61,854 nt of DNA, taken from positions 1 through 61,854 of the forward strand of contig NZ_JANJGU010000019.1 of NCBI RefSeq assembly GCF_024626525.1, read 5' to 3'. The stretch comes from Lederbergia panacisoli (GTDB taxonomy: Bacteria; Bacillota; Bacilli; Bacillales; Bacillaceae_C). Both the position numbers and the translations under genes were made by a program. The notes under the pieces were generated by a model. The model worked only from the letters and a program-made list of their open reading frames with translations, was not told where the DNA came from and ran no database searches. This document shows positions 41,981 through 50,704 of this stretch, piece by piece. The stretch's first letter is position 1. Every line of letters begins with the position of its first letter.

Positions 41981-43015
41981 ATGGAGCAGTTTAATGGCAT
42001 TTTAAAAGTATTATCTTTGAAAGAAATTTTCTTATTTATTGTATATGTCATTGTTATTTTTTTCGTAAAATGGGGATTGCTCCTCACTTTAAAAAAATGG
42101 CTGAAATCAGATTGGGCGAAAAAACGCGTCCTTCCTACAATCGAGTCTCTCCTCAATTGGGTATGCTTTTATGGAACGATCCTCTTGTTCCTTTTTTATT
42201 TTTCCAAAAAATCATGGCTTTTTTCGGCAATCTATGAAATAGATGGAGTTGAGGTATCATTATTTCTTATCATTGTCGCTATTATGATTATTACATTTGC
42301 GAGCAGGCTTGTAAAAACATTTAACGCCCACATCATGCCGGTTATATATGAAAAATTTGATGTCGATATAGGGTTAAGCTTTACAATTAATCGACTCATT
42401 TATTATGTTGTTATGATTATCGCTTTGATCATAAGTTTTCAGATAGTCGGGTTGGATTTGCGGGCATTTGTAGTCGTCTTAAGCACGCTCGGAATTGGAA
42501 TTGGATTTGGCCTCCGAAATGTTGCAGCGAATTTTGTCTCAGGAATCATCATCTTATTCGAGCGGCCAATGGAGGTTGGAGAAACCGTTGAAATAGAAGA
42601 AAAGGTCGGTCAAATTACTAAAATTAACTTAAGATCCACGGTCATCACACATAAAGGTGGAAGATTGGTCGTTCCGAATCAATATTTTATCGAGCAAATT
42701 ATTAATAGCCGAACTGGTGAGAAATTGACTGCAGAAGTGAGGGTGAGGGTACCATTTGGTGCAGACTCCCAAAAAGTTGAAGCATTGCTTTATAAAGCAG
42801 TTAAAAATATACAGAAACCTTCAACAGTTACTATTCGTTTTATCTCTTTCGAATATTCAGCTATGGAATTTTTGGTTGAGCTTCCAGTAAAAAACGGTGC
42901 TGCCAAAGACAAGATTGAAAGCAAAATAAGGCACTCCATCGTAAAATCTTTTTCGGAAAATAATATTGATCTGGCCTCTTGCATGGATCCTATTCATATT
43001 TCGAAGAATCTGTAA
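41981..43015 (+). CDS. Small-conductance mechanosensitive channel (MscS family)
   Basis: A 344-residue membrane channel with about five segments. The pore-lining TM3 equivalent is LSTLGIGIGFGLRNVAANFVSG, followed by GIIILFERPMEVGETVEI and LVVPNQYFIEQIIN in the beta domain, then a cytoplasmic alpha/beta C-terminus. It releases solutes during osmotic downshock. The ATG at 41981 follows AAGGGGGA; the frame starts earlier but without a good site. Its last 26 bp overlap the end of the convergent membrane protein gene. Confidence 0.92.
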   Translation: MEQFNGILKVLSLKEIFLFIVYVIVIFFVKWGLLLTLKKWLKSDWAKKRVLPTIESLLNWVCFYGTILLFLFYFSKKSWLFSAIYEIDGVEVSLFLIIVAIMIITFASRLVKTFNAHIMPVIYEKFDVDIGLSFTINRLIYYVVMIIALIISFQIVGLDLRAFVVVLSTLGIGIGFGLRNVAANFVSGIIILFERPMEVGETVEIEEKVGQITKINLRSTVITHKGGRLVVPNQYFIEQIINSRTGEKLTAEVRVRVPFGADSQKVEALLYKAVKNIQKPSTVTIRFISFEYSAMEFLVELPVKNGAAKDKIESKIRHSIVKSFSENNIDLASCMDPIHISKNL

Positions 43016-43547
43016 AAGTGATATAAAAAAGATAAATGACCATACAGATTGCCATTGTCATAAAGCCCCAACCAAGTGTGATTTGCTGAATTAATAAATA
43101 ATTATTGCATAATTGTACCGGGGCAAAAATGTAAAGCCAGCCCATTCCGATAAACATAATAGTAAAACTGATGAAAATAACATTTTTCCATTTGCTGCTA
43201 ATTTTTTTCCAACTATCACGTAATGGTATACCTGCTAAAAATGGCAAACTAATAAACTTAAAAATTTCTATAGCTTGAATGGTAAGTGCTTCGTCCATTG
43301 TGCGCGGGATCATCCAGTACACCCAAATAATCGTGAATAACAAAATTCCTGGAACGCCATTTTGATTCCACTTTTCAAAAAATCTCGGAAATCGAATTTG
43401 AAAAAACTTAGCCATTAGAAATCCTGCAATAATCAACATCGGCATTTGCATATGCATGTGAATAATCATGACAGATTCCATTAAAGAAGCTACGGGTGGA
43501 ATAACTAAGAAAATAAATAAAACGAGACCATATATTGATTGTTTCAT
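42990..43547 (-). CDS. Membrane protein of the ba3-oxidase cluster, His/Met-rich
   Basis: A 185-residue protein with about five membrane segments and the motif MIIHMHMQMPMLII in the second. Histidine and methionine in this arrangement could bind copper or heme, and the gene lies 3 bp after the copper chaperone sco gene. It therefore probably helps assembly of the oxidase encoded just upstream. CtaG-like proteins have a comparable role, but I cannot assign it to that family with certainty. Converges with and overlaps the mscS gene by 26 bp. Confidence 0.7.
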   Translation of the reverse strand: MKQSIYGLVLFIFLVIPPVASLMESVMIIHMHMQMPMLIIAGFLMAKFFQIRFPRFFEKWNQNGVPGILLFTIIWVYWMIPRTMDEALTIQAIEIFKFISLPFLAGIPLRDSWKKISSKWKNVIFISFTIMFIGMGWLYIFAPVQLCNNYLLIQQITLGWGFMTMAICMVIYLFYITFTDSSKYE

Positions 43548-43550
43548 AAA

Positions 43551-44183
43551 TTATTCCCCCACTTCTTTTTCAATAGTACTTACTATTTTCTTTATCGCTC
43601 CATCAATATTCTTATAATCCATCACTTCAACGAGAGTGCCTTTTTTATCGACTAAATAGAACGCGGAGTTATGAGCAAAGTTTCCATATTCATCCGGAAT
43701 CACAATGACTCCAAACTCTTTTAGTAATGTATCTAATTCCTGTTGATTTGGAATTCTCGCCATCCTCCATATTTCACCATCACTATTAAAATGTTCACGG
43801 TACTTATCCAAAATCTCTGGAGTATCCCTTTTCGGATCAAAGCTAATGCTTAAAAAGTCAATTTCTTCCCCTAAATATTTATCTGGAATTTGCTGAAATA
43901 CTTGCGACATATTCCACTCCAAATCCACACAAACAGTCGTGCAGGACGTATACATAAACGAAATTAACACATACTTCCCTTTAAACTCCGAAATACTATA
44001 CTCACGCCCTTTACTATCCTCCAACATCACACTCGGAAACCCCGGCTGCTCCTTCATCAACTTATTAACCCTCGCAGTCTCCGCCGTATATGCCTGAAAC
44101 CCATCAGTCCCCGTATAAAACAACACAAACCCAAACACCAAAACAAGCATAACAGCAACTGAATTATAACTACCCCTCATCAT
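43551..44183 (-). CDS. SCO1/SenC/PrrC family copper chaperone
   Basis: A 210-residue membrane-anchored thioredoxin-fold protein that delivers copper to the CuA site of cytochrome oxidase. One N-terminal segment (about residues 8-26) precedes the domain. The metal motif TSCTTVC and the distant His in FAHNSAFYLVD are intact. The ATG at 44183 follows AAGGATGTG; a longer frame would run into the inverted repeat at 44208. It is downstream of oxidase subunit I and upstream of the His/Met-rich protein. Confidence 0.93.
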   Translation of the reverse strand: MMRGSYNSVAVMLVLVFGFVLFYTGTDGFQAYTAETARVNKLMKEQPGFPSVMLEDSKGREYSISEFKGKYVLISFMYTSCTTVCVDLEWNMSQVFQQIPDKYLGEEIDFLSISFDPKRDTPEILDKYREHFNSDGEIWRMARIPNQQELDTLLKEFGVIVIPDEYGNFAHNSAFYLVDKKGTLVEVMDYKNIDGAIKKIVSTIEKEVGE

Positions 44184-44207
44184 AAAAATCACATCCTTAA
44201 AAAGTGA

Positions 44208-44263
44208 AGTGCCAGGCACCGGAACAATTCAGAATGTATTGAATTGTTTGGGTGCCTGGCACT
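44208..44263. repeat. Palindromic REP-like element with GTGCCAGGCAC core
   Basis: Inverted 24-bp arms (44208-44231 and 44240-44263, 22 of 24 paired) contain AGTGCCAGGCACC and GGTGCCTGGCACT. This core is common in intergenic repeats of Bacillus-type genomes. It lies between oxidase subunit I and sco, where it may stabilise or end the oxidase mRNA. Confidence 0.85.
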
Positions 44264-44271
44264 CGAACAAT

Positions 44272-45954
44272 TTACCAGGTCTTAAATGGTGGTGATCCTG
44301 GTGGTGCGTTGACGATCATGTCGACTAGTGGGATGACGTATCCCATGGCGACGACTAGGAGCATGATTAAGATTGTGCGGCTCCAGCGTTCTGTCCAATA
44401 TGGGGTTTTAACTGCATCTTCTTCTTCTTCTGCGATTGGGAATTCTGTTTCGCCTTTTGGTGCAAAGAACATGAGATGAACGACCGCGTACACTTGTAAA
44501 AGGACACCGATAATGAGGAATGTTCCTCCAACTGCGAGAAGCATTAAATATGGATTCCAACCCAATGCTACTGCGCTGTCGCCATACGTTGTGAAGGATG
44601 TTCTTCGAGGTGCACCGAATAATCCAACATAATGCATTGCCCCTGACATAAACAACATCCCAATTGTCCAGATAATCGTTTGGATAACGCCTAATTTATT
44701 TATTTTTGGTGTTAATACGCGTTTTGAAATATACGGAACTAACCAATAACTAATTCCGAAGAATGTTAGGATAACGGATGTACCTACTGTTAAATGGAAA
44801 TGCCCTACAACCCATAATGTATTATGAACCACTTGGTTCAACTGGTTTGTTGTTTGAGCAATTCCGCCTGCTCCAGCCGGAATAAAGGCAATCATAGCAA
44901 CCATTGGAGCAAGGAAACGTACATCACCCCATGGTAGTTTTTTATACCATCCGAGCAACCCTTTTCCGCCTTTTCTCCTTGCAGTACGTTCAAAGACTGC
45001 AAACATCGCGTATGCTGTCATTAAAGAAGGAAATCCAATTGCTAAACTCATAAATACATGCATATATTTAATGGATTCTGAAATTCCCGGGTCAATAATT
45101 TGATGGTGGAAACCACCAGGAATATTCATGATAACTAATGCGATAACTACAAATCGGGTCAATGTATCATTCCAGCGTCTGCCGCCAATAATTTTAGGTA
45201 CAATTACATACCAAGCTGAAACGGCTGTTAAATACCAAATGTTTACTAACGTATGACCGAATGCCCAGAATAAAGTACGAGCTACCATAACGTTGATTGT
45301 TTTTACCCAGCCAAATGACCAAGGAATAATTGTTAAAACTTCAATTGCAACAGGGAGACTTCCGAAAAATAATAGAACGAATACGCCTGTAGCAAAGAAA
45401 GAAAGAATTGGAACATGCTGTCCTTTATGATTTTTCCTCCAATTTGCCACTTGGATAAATGCTCCAAAAGCACACATCCAAACACCTAATACGATAAAGA
45501 CTAATCCAATGTAATAATATGGTGAAGCGGCCATTGGCGGATAAAATGTGTATAAAACAGATGCTTTATTCAGCAAAATTGGAACGACTGCAAATACGAA
45601 ACCTACGAGCTTCATTCCAAAACCGATCCACGCCATTTTTCGTACCTTAGGAAGAAGTCCCCCTAGCGTATGAGAAAGGCCGGCATAAAAATATCCAATT
45701 GTAAAGAATGCTGTTAATACTAAGACTAAGAGCAATCCATGTGCCGTCAGAACTTGATAATAGTTAAACCAAGATGGTAATTCCAGAAGACCCGCGCGGT
45801 TTAATCCTTGTAATAGCCCTAAGATCCCACCAACAAGTAATGCTGCAAACGCTACTAATAAATATGATTTCGTTAATATTGCATCTTCTGGACTAATGCC
45901 CAATGCTTTATTTGCTTTATCTTTAAACGTTGTTTTTCTCACCAGTGCTTCCAT
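44272..45954 (-). CDS. Cytochrome c oxidase subunit I, ba3-type (B-family heme-copper oxidase)
   Basis: A 560-residue membrane protein with about 13 segments that reduces oxygen to water. The ligands are visible: TAHGLLLVLVLTAFF (low-spin heme His), AFGHTLVNIWYLTAVSAWY (CuB His and the Tyr of the helix), GGFHHQIIDPG (CuB His pair) and VVGHFHLTVG (two heme His). The sequence pattern is that of the B-family, not the A-family CtaD. The ATG at 45954 follows AAGGAGG. Gene order IIa, II, I matches known ba3 clusters; the other structural subunits lie upstream. Confidence 0.94.
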   Translation of the reverse strand: MEALVRKTTFKDKANKALGISPEDAILTKSYLLVAFAALLVGGILGLLQGLNRAGLLELPSWFNYYQVLTAHGLLLVLVLTAFFTIGYFYAGLSHTLGGLLPKVRKMAWIGFGMKLVGFVFAVVPILLNKASVLYTFYPPMAASPYYYIGLVFIVLGVWMCAFGAFIQVANWRKNHKGQHVPILSFFATGVFVLLFFGSLPVAIEVLTIIPWSFGWVKTINVMVARTLFWAFGHTLVNIWYLTAVSAWYVIVPKIIGGRRWNDTLTRFVVIALVIMNIPGGFHHQIIDPGISESIKYMHVFMSLAIGFPSLMTAYAMFAVFERTARRKGGKGLLGWYKKLPWGDVRFLAPMVAMIAFIPAGAGGIAQTTNQLNQVVHNTLWVVGHFHLTVGTSVILTFFGISYWLVPYISKRVLTPKINKLGVIQTIIWTIGMLFMSGAMHYVGLFGAPRRTSFTTYGDSAVALGWNPYLMLLAVGGTFLIIGVLLQVYAVVHLMFFAPKGETEFPIAEEEEDAVKTPYWTERWSRTILIMLLVVAMGYVIPLVDMIVNAPPGSPPFKTW

Positions 45955-45967
45955 TTCATACACCTCC

Positions 45968-46435
45968 TTATTTAACCGTAATGGTTGTACTCATATATTG
46001 GTGCCCTGCACCACAATACTCATTACATAACACTAAATATTCACCAGGTTTTTCAAACTTCTGCTTCACTTTCTGAATATAGCCTGGCATGACCATCGCA
46101 TTTACGTTTGTATTAGCGATTTGGAACCCATGAACAACATCTTTTGACGTCAAAATAAAGTGAACCGTTGATCCAGCAGGAACTTCAATATTGCTTGGTG
46201 TAAAATTAAATACTTCCAACGTCATGACCACTTCATATTCGTTGTCACCAATTTGTTTAATACCTGGGTGATCAAATGGCGCCGTCTGATCTACCTTTTG
46301 AGGATCGATTATTTCCTTATTGCTTGGCGGCCCCATCCCTTGAACAAATGTTTGATATCCTGTTAATAGCATGAAACCAATGATCATTCCGAAACTTAAG
46401 ATAAGCCATATTTCTTCCGAACGGTGCATCTTCAT
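45968..46435 (-). CDS. Cytochrome c oxidase subunit II, ba3-type (CuA)
   Basis: A 155-residue protein, short as is usual for ba3 oxidases. One N-terminal membrane segment (about 9-30) precedes a cupredoxin domain. The CuA ligands are complete: VVHGFQIANTNV and CNEYCGAGHQYM (Cys, Cys, His, Met). It accepts electrons from cytochrome c at the outer face. It starts 15 bp after subunit IIa; ribosome binding site AAGGAGGG overlaps the stop of that gene. Confidence 0.94.
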   Translation of the reverse strand: MKMHRSEEIWLILSFGMIIGFMLLTGYQTFVQGMGPPSNKEIIDPQKVDQTAPFDHPGIKQIGDNEYEVVMTLEVFNFTPSNIEVPAGSTVHFILTSKDVVHGFQIANTNVNAMVMPGYIQKVKQKFEKPGEYLVLCNEYCGAGHQYMSTTITVK

Positions 46436-46450
46436 AATTTATATCCCTCC

Positions 46451-46585
46451 TTATAATCTGACCATGTAAAGCCCGTAAAGAACTAAATATGTTAAAAGAA
46501 TAACGGCACCTACTATCCCTACGGAAAACATTGTACCTTTCAAATTTTCCTTGCTTTCATTTTTGACACGGTTAACCTTCGCCAT
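46451..46585 (-). CDS. Cytochrome c oxidase subunit IIa, ba3-type
   Basis: A 44-residue single-span membrane protein. A short polar N-terminus (MAKVNRVKNESKENLKG) is followed by one long hydrophobic helix (about 18-41). The size, the single helix and the position directly before subunit II match the third subunit of ba3 oxidases (PF08113-like). It has its own AGGAGGT site 9 bp before the ATG, and its stop codon is built into the ribosome binding site of the next gene (TAAGGAGGG), giving tight coupling. It is small enough to be missed by routine gene calling. Confidence 0.85.
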   Translation of the reverse strand: MAKVNRVKNESKENLKGTMFSVGIVGAVILLTYLVLYGLYMVRL

Positions 46586-46701
46586 TTAAAAATCAACCTC
46601 CTAACGTGTTCTTACTTGCATCTTAATTGATAATGCTTCTCAAAGATGTGATGTGGCTCACATATATACGTGAAGCAGATTTGACAATTTTTTGAACGAA
46701 C

Positions 46702-46727
46702 AAAAGCGGAAGCATTGTAACTAGACA
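46702..46727. repeat. Miniature copy of the AAAAGCGGAAG...CTAGACA repeat
   Basis: Only 26 bp, with the same first 11 bases (AAAAGCGGAAG) and last 7 (CTAGACA) as the 205-bp repeat at 40688-40892 and nothing of the middle. Confidence 0.5.
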
Positions 46728-46774
46728 AAAAAATGTCCTGAAAGCATGCTTAAATCTCGCATACCTTCAGGACA
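46724..46774 (-). terminator. Terminator upstream of the oxidase cluster
   Basis: A 16-bp stem with two mismatches (46734-46749 with 46759-46774; outer part TGTCCTGAA/TTCAGGACA perfect), then TTTTTTTT on the minus strand. It ends transcription of the 204-residue membrane protein gene. Confidence 0.88.
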
Positions 46775-46783
46775 AGTGTTCAT

Positions 46784-47398
46784 TTATTTTTTTGGTGAGG
46801 ATGTGTATAAAATGGCGACGAATCCATTAGTTATTAAAAACAGTGACCACATTATACTAATGCGGTTTAATACTTCATTTTTAAAAATATCTCTCGGCTG
46901 GCTACTAAATAGATCTGAAATATAGTTTGCTGATAAAGGGAGCCACGCAAATTCTATTAGCAATAATATATGAATTATAAGAAAAACACTAACATGCATT
47001 AAAAAACCTTGTTTTACTGACTTTGCATAATTTATTTGCATTATATTTGAAGTAAGACGCTTGTCCTCAATTGGCACTGGCTTACCCTTCAAATCGAGAA
47101 TTTTTCTTTTAATATACAAATCTAACTTTTGAATATTTCGATTCCCAAATGTTAATGCATAAAAATAAACAACCAAAATGGTAATTTGAAAGAAGGATAT
47201 ACGCCCTGTATTCACATAATCCATAATAGCAATAGGTAAATCTAAACATTCAAACATAACAGTGAAAGTCAAAAATATAACTTTAGCTCTTGTATCAAAC
47301 CAATATTTAAGCACCAAAAAAGTAATAAAAGCTAGCCAAAATAAAACCTCTAGCACAATCAACAAGTGCCATTTATATGTAGAAATTATTTCTAGCAA
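46784..47398 (-). CDS. Integral membrane protein, unknown function
   Basis: A 204-residue protein with about five membrane segments (residues near 10-30, 40-58, 70-88, 130-150, 178-198) and a charged middle loop (NRNIQKLDLYIKRKILDLKG). I do not recognise the family. It lies upstream of the ba3 oxidase cluster in the same direction but is cut off by a strong terminator, so it is probably a single gene and not part of the oxidase. Confidence 0.7.
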   Translation of the reverse strand: MLEIISTYKWHLLIVLEVLFWLAFITFLVLKYWFDTRAKVIFLTFTVMFECLDLPIAIMDYVNTGRISFFQITILVVYFYALTFGNRNIQKLDLYIKRKILDLKGKPVPIEDKRLTSNIMQINYAKSVKQGFLMHVSVFLIIHILLLIEFAWLPLSANYISDLFSSQPRDIFKNEVLNRISIMWSLFLITNGFVAILYTSSPKK

Positions 47399-47540
47399 AA
47401 ATATAATCCCTCACCCCCACACCTAGAAGGTCTATTTATAATCTATGACCAATTCTCTTAATGAATGCATTTTTCATATTTAAGTCATATTTTCTAAGAA
47501 AACCTTATATGATAGTGTATCTATGATGGTTGGAGGGAAT

Positions 47541-47948
47541 ATGTTGAAAAATAATCAGGATACGCTAATAACCGGGGAAATGCTAATCAATTATTATGAG
47601 CTGAATAAGAAGAAAAAAGAAATCGAAGCCGAAATGAATCAGTTGAAGAAAGTTTTTCATGATTATTTCGATCATCATATTGGCTCTTTAGATAAAGGGG
47701 AAATTACCTTAAGCGGATATAAACTTCAAAGGCAAATAAGAAAAACAGAAAAATTTAATGATGAAGAAACGATTAAAAGATTGGAACAATTAAAGATGAA
47801 TGACCTTATTCAAATTGTAAAAAAACCAGACACTATAAAAATCAAATCCGCTATTAATTTAGGATTTTTACAAGAAAAAGATCTTGAAGGCTGTATCGTA
47901 ACTACTACTGCTCCCGCAATATCTGTTAAGCCGCTGACACCAAGGTGA
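47541..47948 (+). CDS. Conserved hypothetical coiled-coil protein
   Basis: About 135 residues with a charged helical first half (NYYELNKKKKEIEAEMNQLKKVFHDYFD), probably a coiled coil, then a small mixed region. Family not recognised; the layout resembles small phage or cytoskeletal accessory proteins, but that is weak. The start is uncertain: ATG 47541 sits only 3 bp after GGAGGG, while the next TTG has better spacing. Followed by a short tandem repeat and a bidirectional terminator. Confidence 0.65.
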   Translation: MLKNNQDTLITGEMLINYYELNKKKKEIEAEMNQLKKVFHDYFDHHIGSLDKGEITLSGYKLQRQIRKTEKFNDEETIKRLEQLKMNDLIQIVKKPDTIKIKSAINLGFLQEKDLEGCIVTTTAPAISVKPLTPR

Positions 47949-47982
47949 AAAACATGTCCATCTACCAACAGCCTTTCTGTTA

Positions 47983-48034
47983 ACTAGCCGTCCAACTGCT
48001 TTACTGGCCGTCCAACTGCTTTTACTGGCCGTCC
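47983..48034. repeat. Short tandem repeat, 20-21 bp unit
   Basis: Units ACTRGCCGTCCAACTGCTTT at 47983-48002 and 48003-48023 are followed by a partial ACTGGCCGTCC at 48024-48034, immediately upstream of the terminator. Confidence 0.85.
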
Positions 48035-48039
48035 CCATT

Positions 48040-48072
48040 AAAAAAATCAAAGCCGAGGCTTTGATTTTTTTA
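48040..48072. terminator. Bidirectional terminator
   Basis: Stem ATCAAAGCC/GGCTTTGAT, 2-nt loop, with A-run before and T-run after; serves the convergent genes on both sides. Confidence 0.92.
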
Positions 48073-48756
48073 ATCGTTTTTAATACTCCTCCATATATTC
48101 CAAGGATATTCTTTTGGTGGAAATGAGTGAAATTCTACTATTTCTTTTAGAGTTGGATGTGTAAATTTTAGCGAGTGGGCCCATAATGCAATTTGTTGGC
48201 CAGGCTTATTGAGTGCTTGACCATATTTTTGATCACCGAAAAGCGGGTAACCTGATGCCGATAACTGAACACGAATTTGATGGGATCTCCCAGTCAGAAT
48301 TTTAATGGCAAGCAGACTGAAGTCTTCATTCTGCTCAATGACTTCATACTCAAGAAGGGCTTTCTTTCCTTCTTTATGCGTGGATGGAACAGTAGACACG
48401 ATGTTTTTACGTTGATCCTTATAAAGATAATGTTCCAATACTCCTTTTTTTCTTGGAGTTACCCCTCTTACAACAGCTAAATATTTTCTTTCTATCGACT
48501 GCCTGCGAATCTCATCAGATAATCTCGAAGCAGCTTTGGATGTTTTAGCGAAAACCATGATACCACCAACAGGTCGATCCAGGCGATGGACAAGACCTAG
48601 ATAAACGTTTCCCGGCTTCTCGTAACGAAACTTTAAATCTTGCTTTAGCAAAGTCTGTAAATCTAAATCCCCTGTACTATCCTTTTGTACTGGAATATTT
48701 ACGGGCTTTTCTATTATAAGTAGATGATTGTCTTCAAATAAAATTGGAATATGCAT
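48070..48756 (-). CDS. RluA family RNA pseudouridine synthase
   Basis: A 228-residue enzyme converting uridine to pseudouridine in rRNA or tRNA. The catalytic Asp is in VHRLDRPVGGIMVFAKT; ILTGRSHQIRVQLSASGYPL, FGDQKYG and IALWAHSLKFTHP complete the family pattern. There is no S4 domain, so it is of the short RluA/YhcT type. The start at ATG 48756 is likely but the ribosome binding site (AAAGGG) is rather far upstream. Cytosolic, single gene. Confidence 0.9.
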   Translation of the reverse strand: MHIPILFEDNHLLIIEKPVNIPVQKDSTGDLDLQTLLKQDLKFRYEKPGNVYLGLVHRLDRPVGGIMVFAKTSKAASRLSDEIRRQSIERKYLAVVRGVTPRKKGVLEHYLYKDQRKNIVSTVPSTHKEGKKALLEYEVIEQNEDFSLLAIKILTGRSHQIRVQLSASGYPLFGDQKYGQALNKPGQQIALWAHSLKFTHPTLKEIVEFHSFPPKEYPWNIWRSIKND

Positions 48757-48982
48757 GCAACTATCTTTACCCTTTCGCAAATAATCATTTATATAACATT
48801 AAAAAACGGAATAGAAAATACATAATTCTGATTCTACTTATTATAAGACAATGTGCCAAAAGGAACAAATACGTTCTTCAGAGACACAAAAAAAGCCCCC
48901 TCCTTATGAGAGCGCATTAAAGCGTATACTATATCCCCCATCATGTGCTATATCAATACTAACAATCCACTTTTGATATGTT

Positions 48983-49450
48983 TTAAGATGACATGATTAT
49001 TCGGACAATATCATTCCACTTTAGAGGATGACCCACTGATATAGGAGGTGCCCCTGCCTCTTTTTGATTGATTGGCATTACTGGTTCAGTGAAGGTGCTT
49101 CCGACATTTGAACTGGGAAAAAAACCAATTACTTTTAAAATATCCGTTCCAATATTACGTATATTATGTGGGACCATAGCCGGGATTAGCACCATCTCTT
49201 CTTTTTTCATCGGGCTGACTTCGCCACCAAGAGTGATTTCCGCTTCTCCTTGAAGTATAAAAACAATCTCTTCCGCATTATCAGTGTGGATACCAAGCGC
49301 CTGTTCTCGTTCAAGTTCAAAGAAAACGACTGAAGAGTTTTCGGTACCCGTAGAGGAATAATAAGGAAATGCTACTTTTCTTCTGCTATTGGGCTCTTTT
49401 TCAATCCATCCCTCTAACATATTAAGCTCGTTCAGATTGACCTTATTCAT
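48983..49450 (-). CDS. Cupin domain protein
   Basis: A 155-residue single-domain cupin. Motif 1 is ALGIHTDNAEEIVFILQGEAE, with Glu but only one His, and motif 2 is PAMVPHNIRNIG, with its His. It could be a small metal-dependent enzyme or sensor. Preceded by AGGAGAGAAAT. Stands alone; no partner genes suggest a substrate. Confidence 0.83.
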   Translation of the reverse strand: MNKVNLNELNMLEGWIEKEPNSRRKVAFPYYSSTGTENSSVVFFELEREQALGIHTDNAEEIVFILQGEAEITLGGEVSPMKKEEMVLIPAMVPHNIRNIGTDILKVIGFFPSSNVGSTFTEPVMPINQKEAGAPPISVGHPLKWNDIVRIIMSS

Positions 49451-49609
49451 CTATTTCTCTCCTTTTATGATGCATTGATTTATATTAAAAAAGGTATGAG
49501 GGGGGCCGGTAAGTTACAAACAAAATTCATACTTAAAAGATACTAAAATATCCTTCTGCCAAAACTATACAACTCTCCTCTGTTGTTCTTAATAACGCAC
49601 ACCTATATT

Positions 49610-49651
49610 ATACAAAACAAAAAACGCCCTAGCAATAGCAATAAGGCGTTT
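49610..49651 (-). terminator. Terminator overlapping the ctaB stop codon
   Basis: Stem AAACGCC(C)T with AGGCGTTT (49622-49651), then TTTTTTGTTTTGT on the minus strand. Confidence 0.82.
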
Positions 49652-50567
49652 AAAATGGAATTGTAATAATAATCATTAACAGAAAAATAATTGTTAAATA
49701 ATTTACGGAATATAGGAAGTTAGCATGCGCCCATTTGAGATCGTTTTTAGTAAAAAATCCTCTGATAGCTAGGACTAGCCAGCCTATATTTAGTGCTGTT
49801 GCGATTATGATAAATGTTGTACCTAGCTGTACTAGAAAAATTGGTAGTGGCAGCAGGCATGCTATATATACAAACATTTGCCGTTTTGTTACATCGAACC
49901 CTCGAACAACTGGAAGCATAGCAACGCCGGCAGCTTTATATTCGTCATGTTTTTTTATTGCAATTGAAAAGGTATGTGGCATTTGCCATATAAATATAAT
50001 CATAAATAAAACTATAGGAAGAAGAGGTAATCCAGGTATAATGGCGGTCCATCCTATAAGAGGGGTTACCGCTCCTGAGACACTCCCAATCACTGTATTC
50101 AGTGTGTATCTACGTTTAGACCACATTGTGTATAAAACAACATAAGTGAACCAACCGATAAAAGCATAAAAGACCGCTTCAATCGTTGTAAAAAATAGGA
50201 AAATGAAGCCAATAATAGAAAGTCCGATTCCTATCGCTAATACTAATTTAAGTGAAAAATGTCCAGTTACTGTTGGCCGTTTTTGCGTTCGCGCCATAAC
50301 CGTATCAATATCAACATCGTACCAGTTATTAATAACAAGTGCACCAGCCATCACCAATGTACTACCTATTATAGTTAATATGAAAAGATTAAGATTATCT
50401 AGAAACGTTTGATTAGAAACATGAAGCGCTAACCAGAATCCAGTAAAGACCGGCAATACATTTGCAAGTAACACTCCCGCTTTAAAAAGCGATTTTAAAT
50501 CTGTTATGAAAGTAGAGAAATTCCGTTTCTTGTCCCTTTTTTGGGAAGGCAAATCATTTTTATTCAT
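49650..50567 (-). CDS. ctaB: Protoheme IX farnesyltransferase (heme O synthase)
   Basis: A 305-residue UbiA-family membrane enzyme with about nine segments that attaches a farnesyl group to heme B, making heme O, the precursor of heme A for cytochrome oxidases. The first Asp motif is NNWYDVDIDTVMARTQKRP, followed by the second loop HDEYKAAGVAMLPVV. The ATG at 50567 follows GGGAGG by 7 bases. It lies near the ba3 oxidase cluster but on a separate transcript. No ctaA is visible in the window. Confidence 0.93.
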   Translation of the reverse strand: MNKNDLPSQKRDKKRNFSTFITDLKSLFKAGVLLANVLPVFTGFWLALHVSNQTFLDNLNLFILTIIGSTLVMAGALVINNWYDVDIDTVMARTQKRPTVTGHFSLKLVLAIGIGLSIIGFIFLFFTTIEAVFYAFIGWFTYVVLYTMWSKRRYTLNTVIGSVSGAVTPLIGWTAIIPGLPLLPIVLFMIIFIWQMPHTFSIAIKKHDEYKAAGVAMLPVVRGFDVTKRQMFVYIACLLPLPIFLVQLGTTFIIIATALNIGWLVLAIRGFFTKNDLKWAHANFLYSVNYLTIIFLLMIIITIPF

Positions 50568-50704
50568 CCAATATCCTCCCGTAGAAAATGAAAAATAATC
50601 TTTTCCCATTATAACATTCATTCCCTATTAAAACGTTCTTTCTATTTTATTTGAAATGTTTTATGATTCATTTAAAGCTGTCTTTAAATTAGGGGGATTT
50701 TGAT

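Noticed and set aside
44184-44219. Longer start for the Sco protein within the palindrome
   Set aside because: The extra residues come from the repeat element, and AAGGATGTG marks the ATG at 44183.
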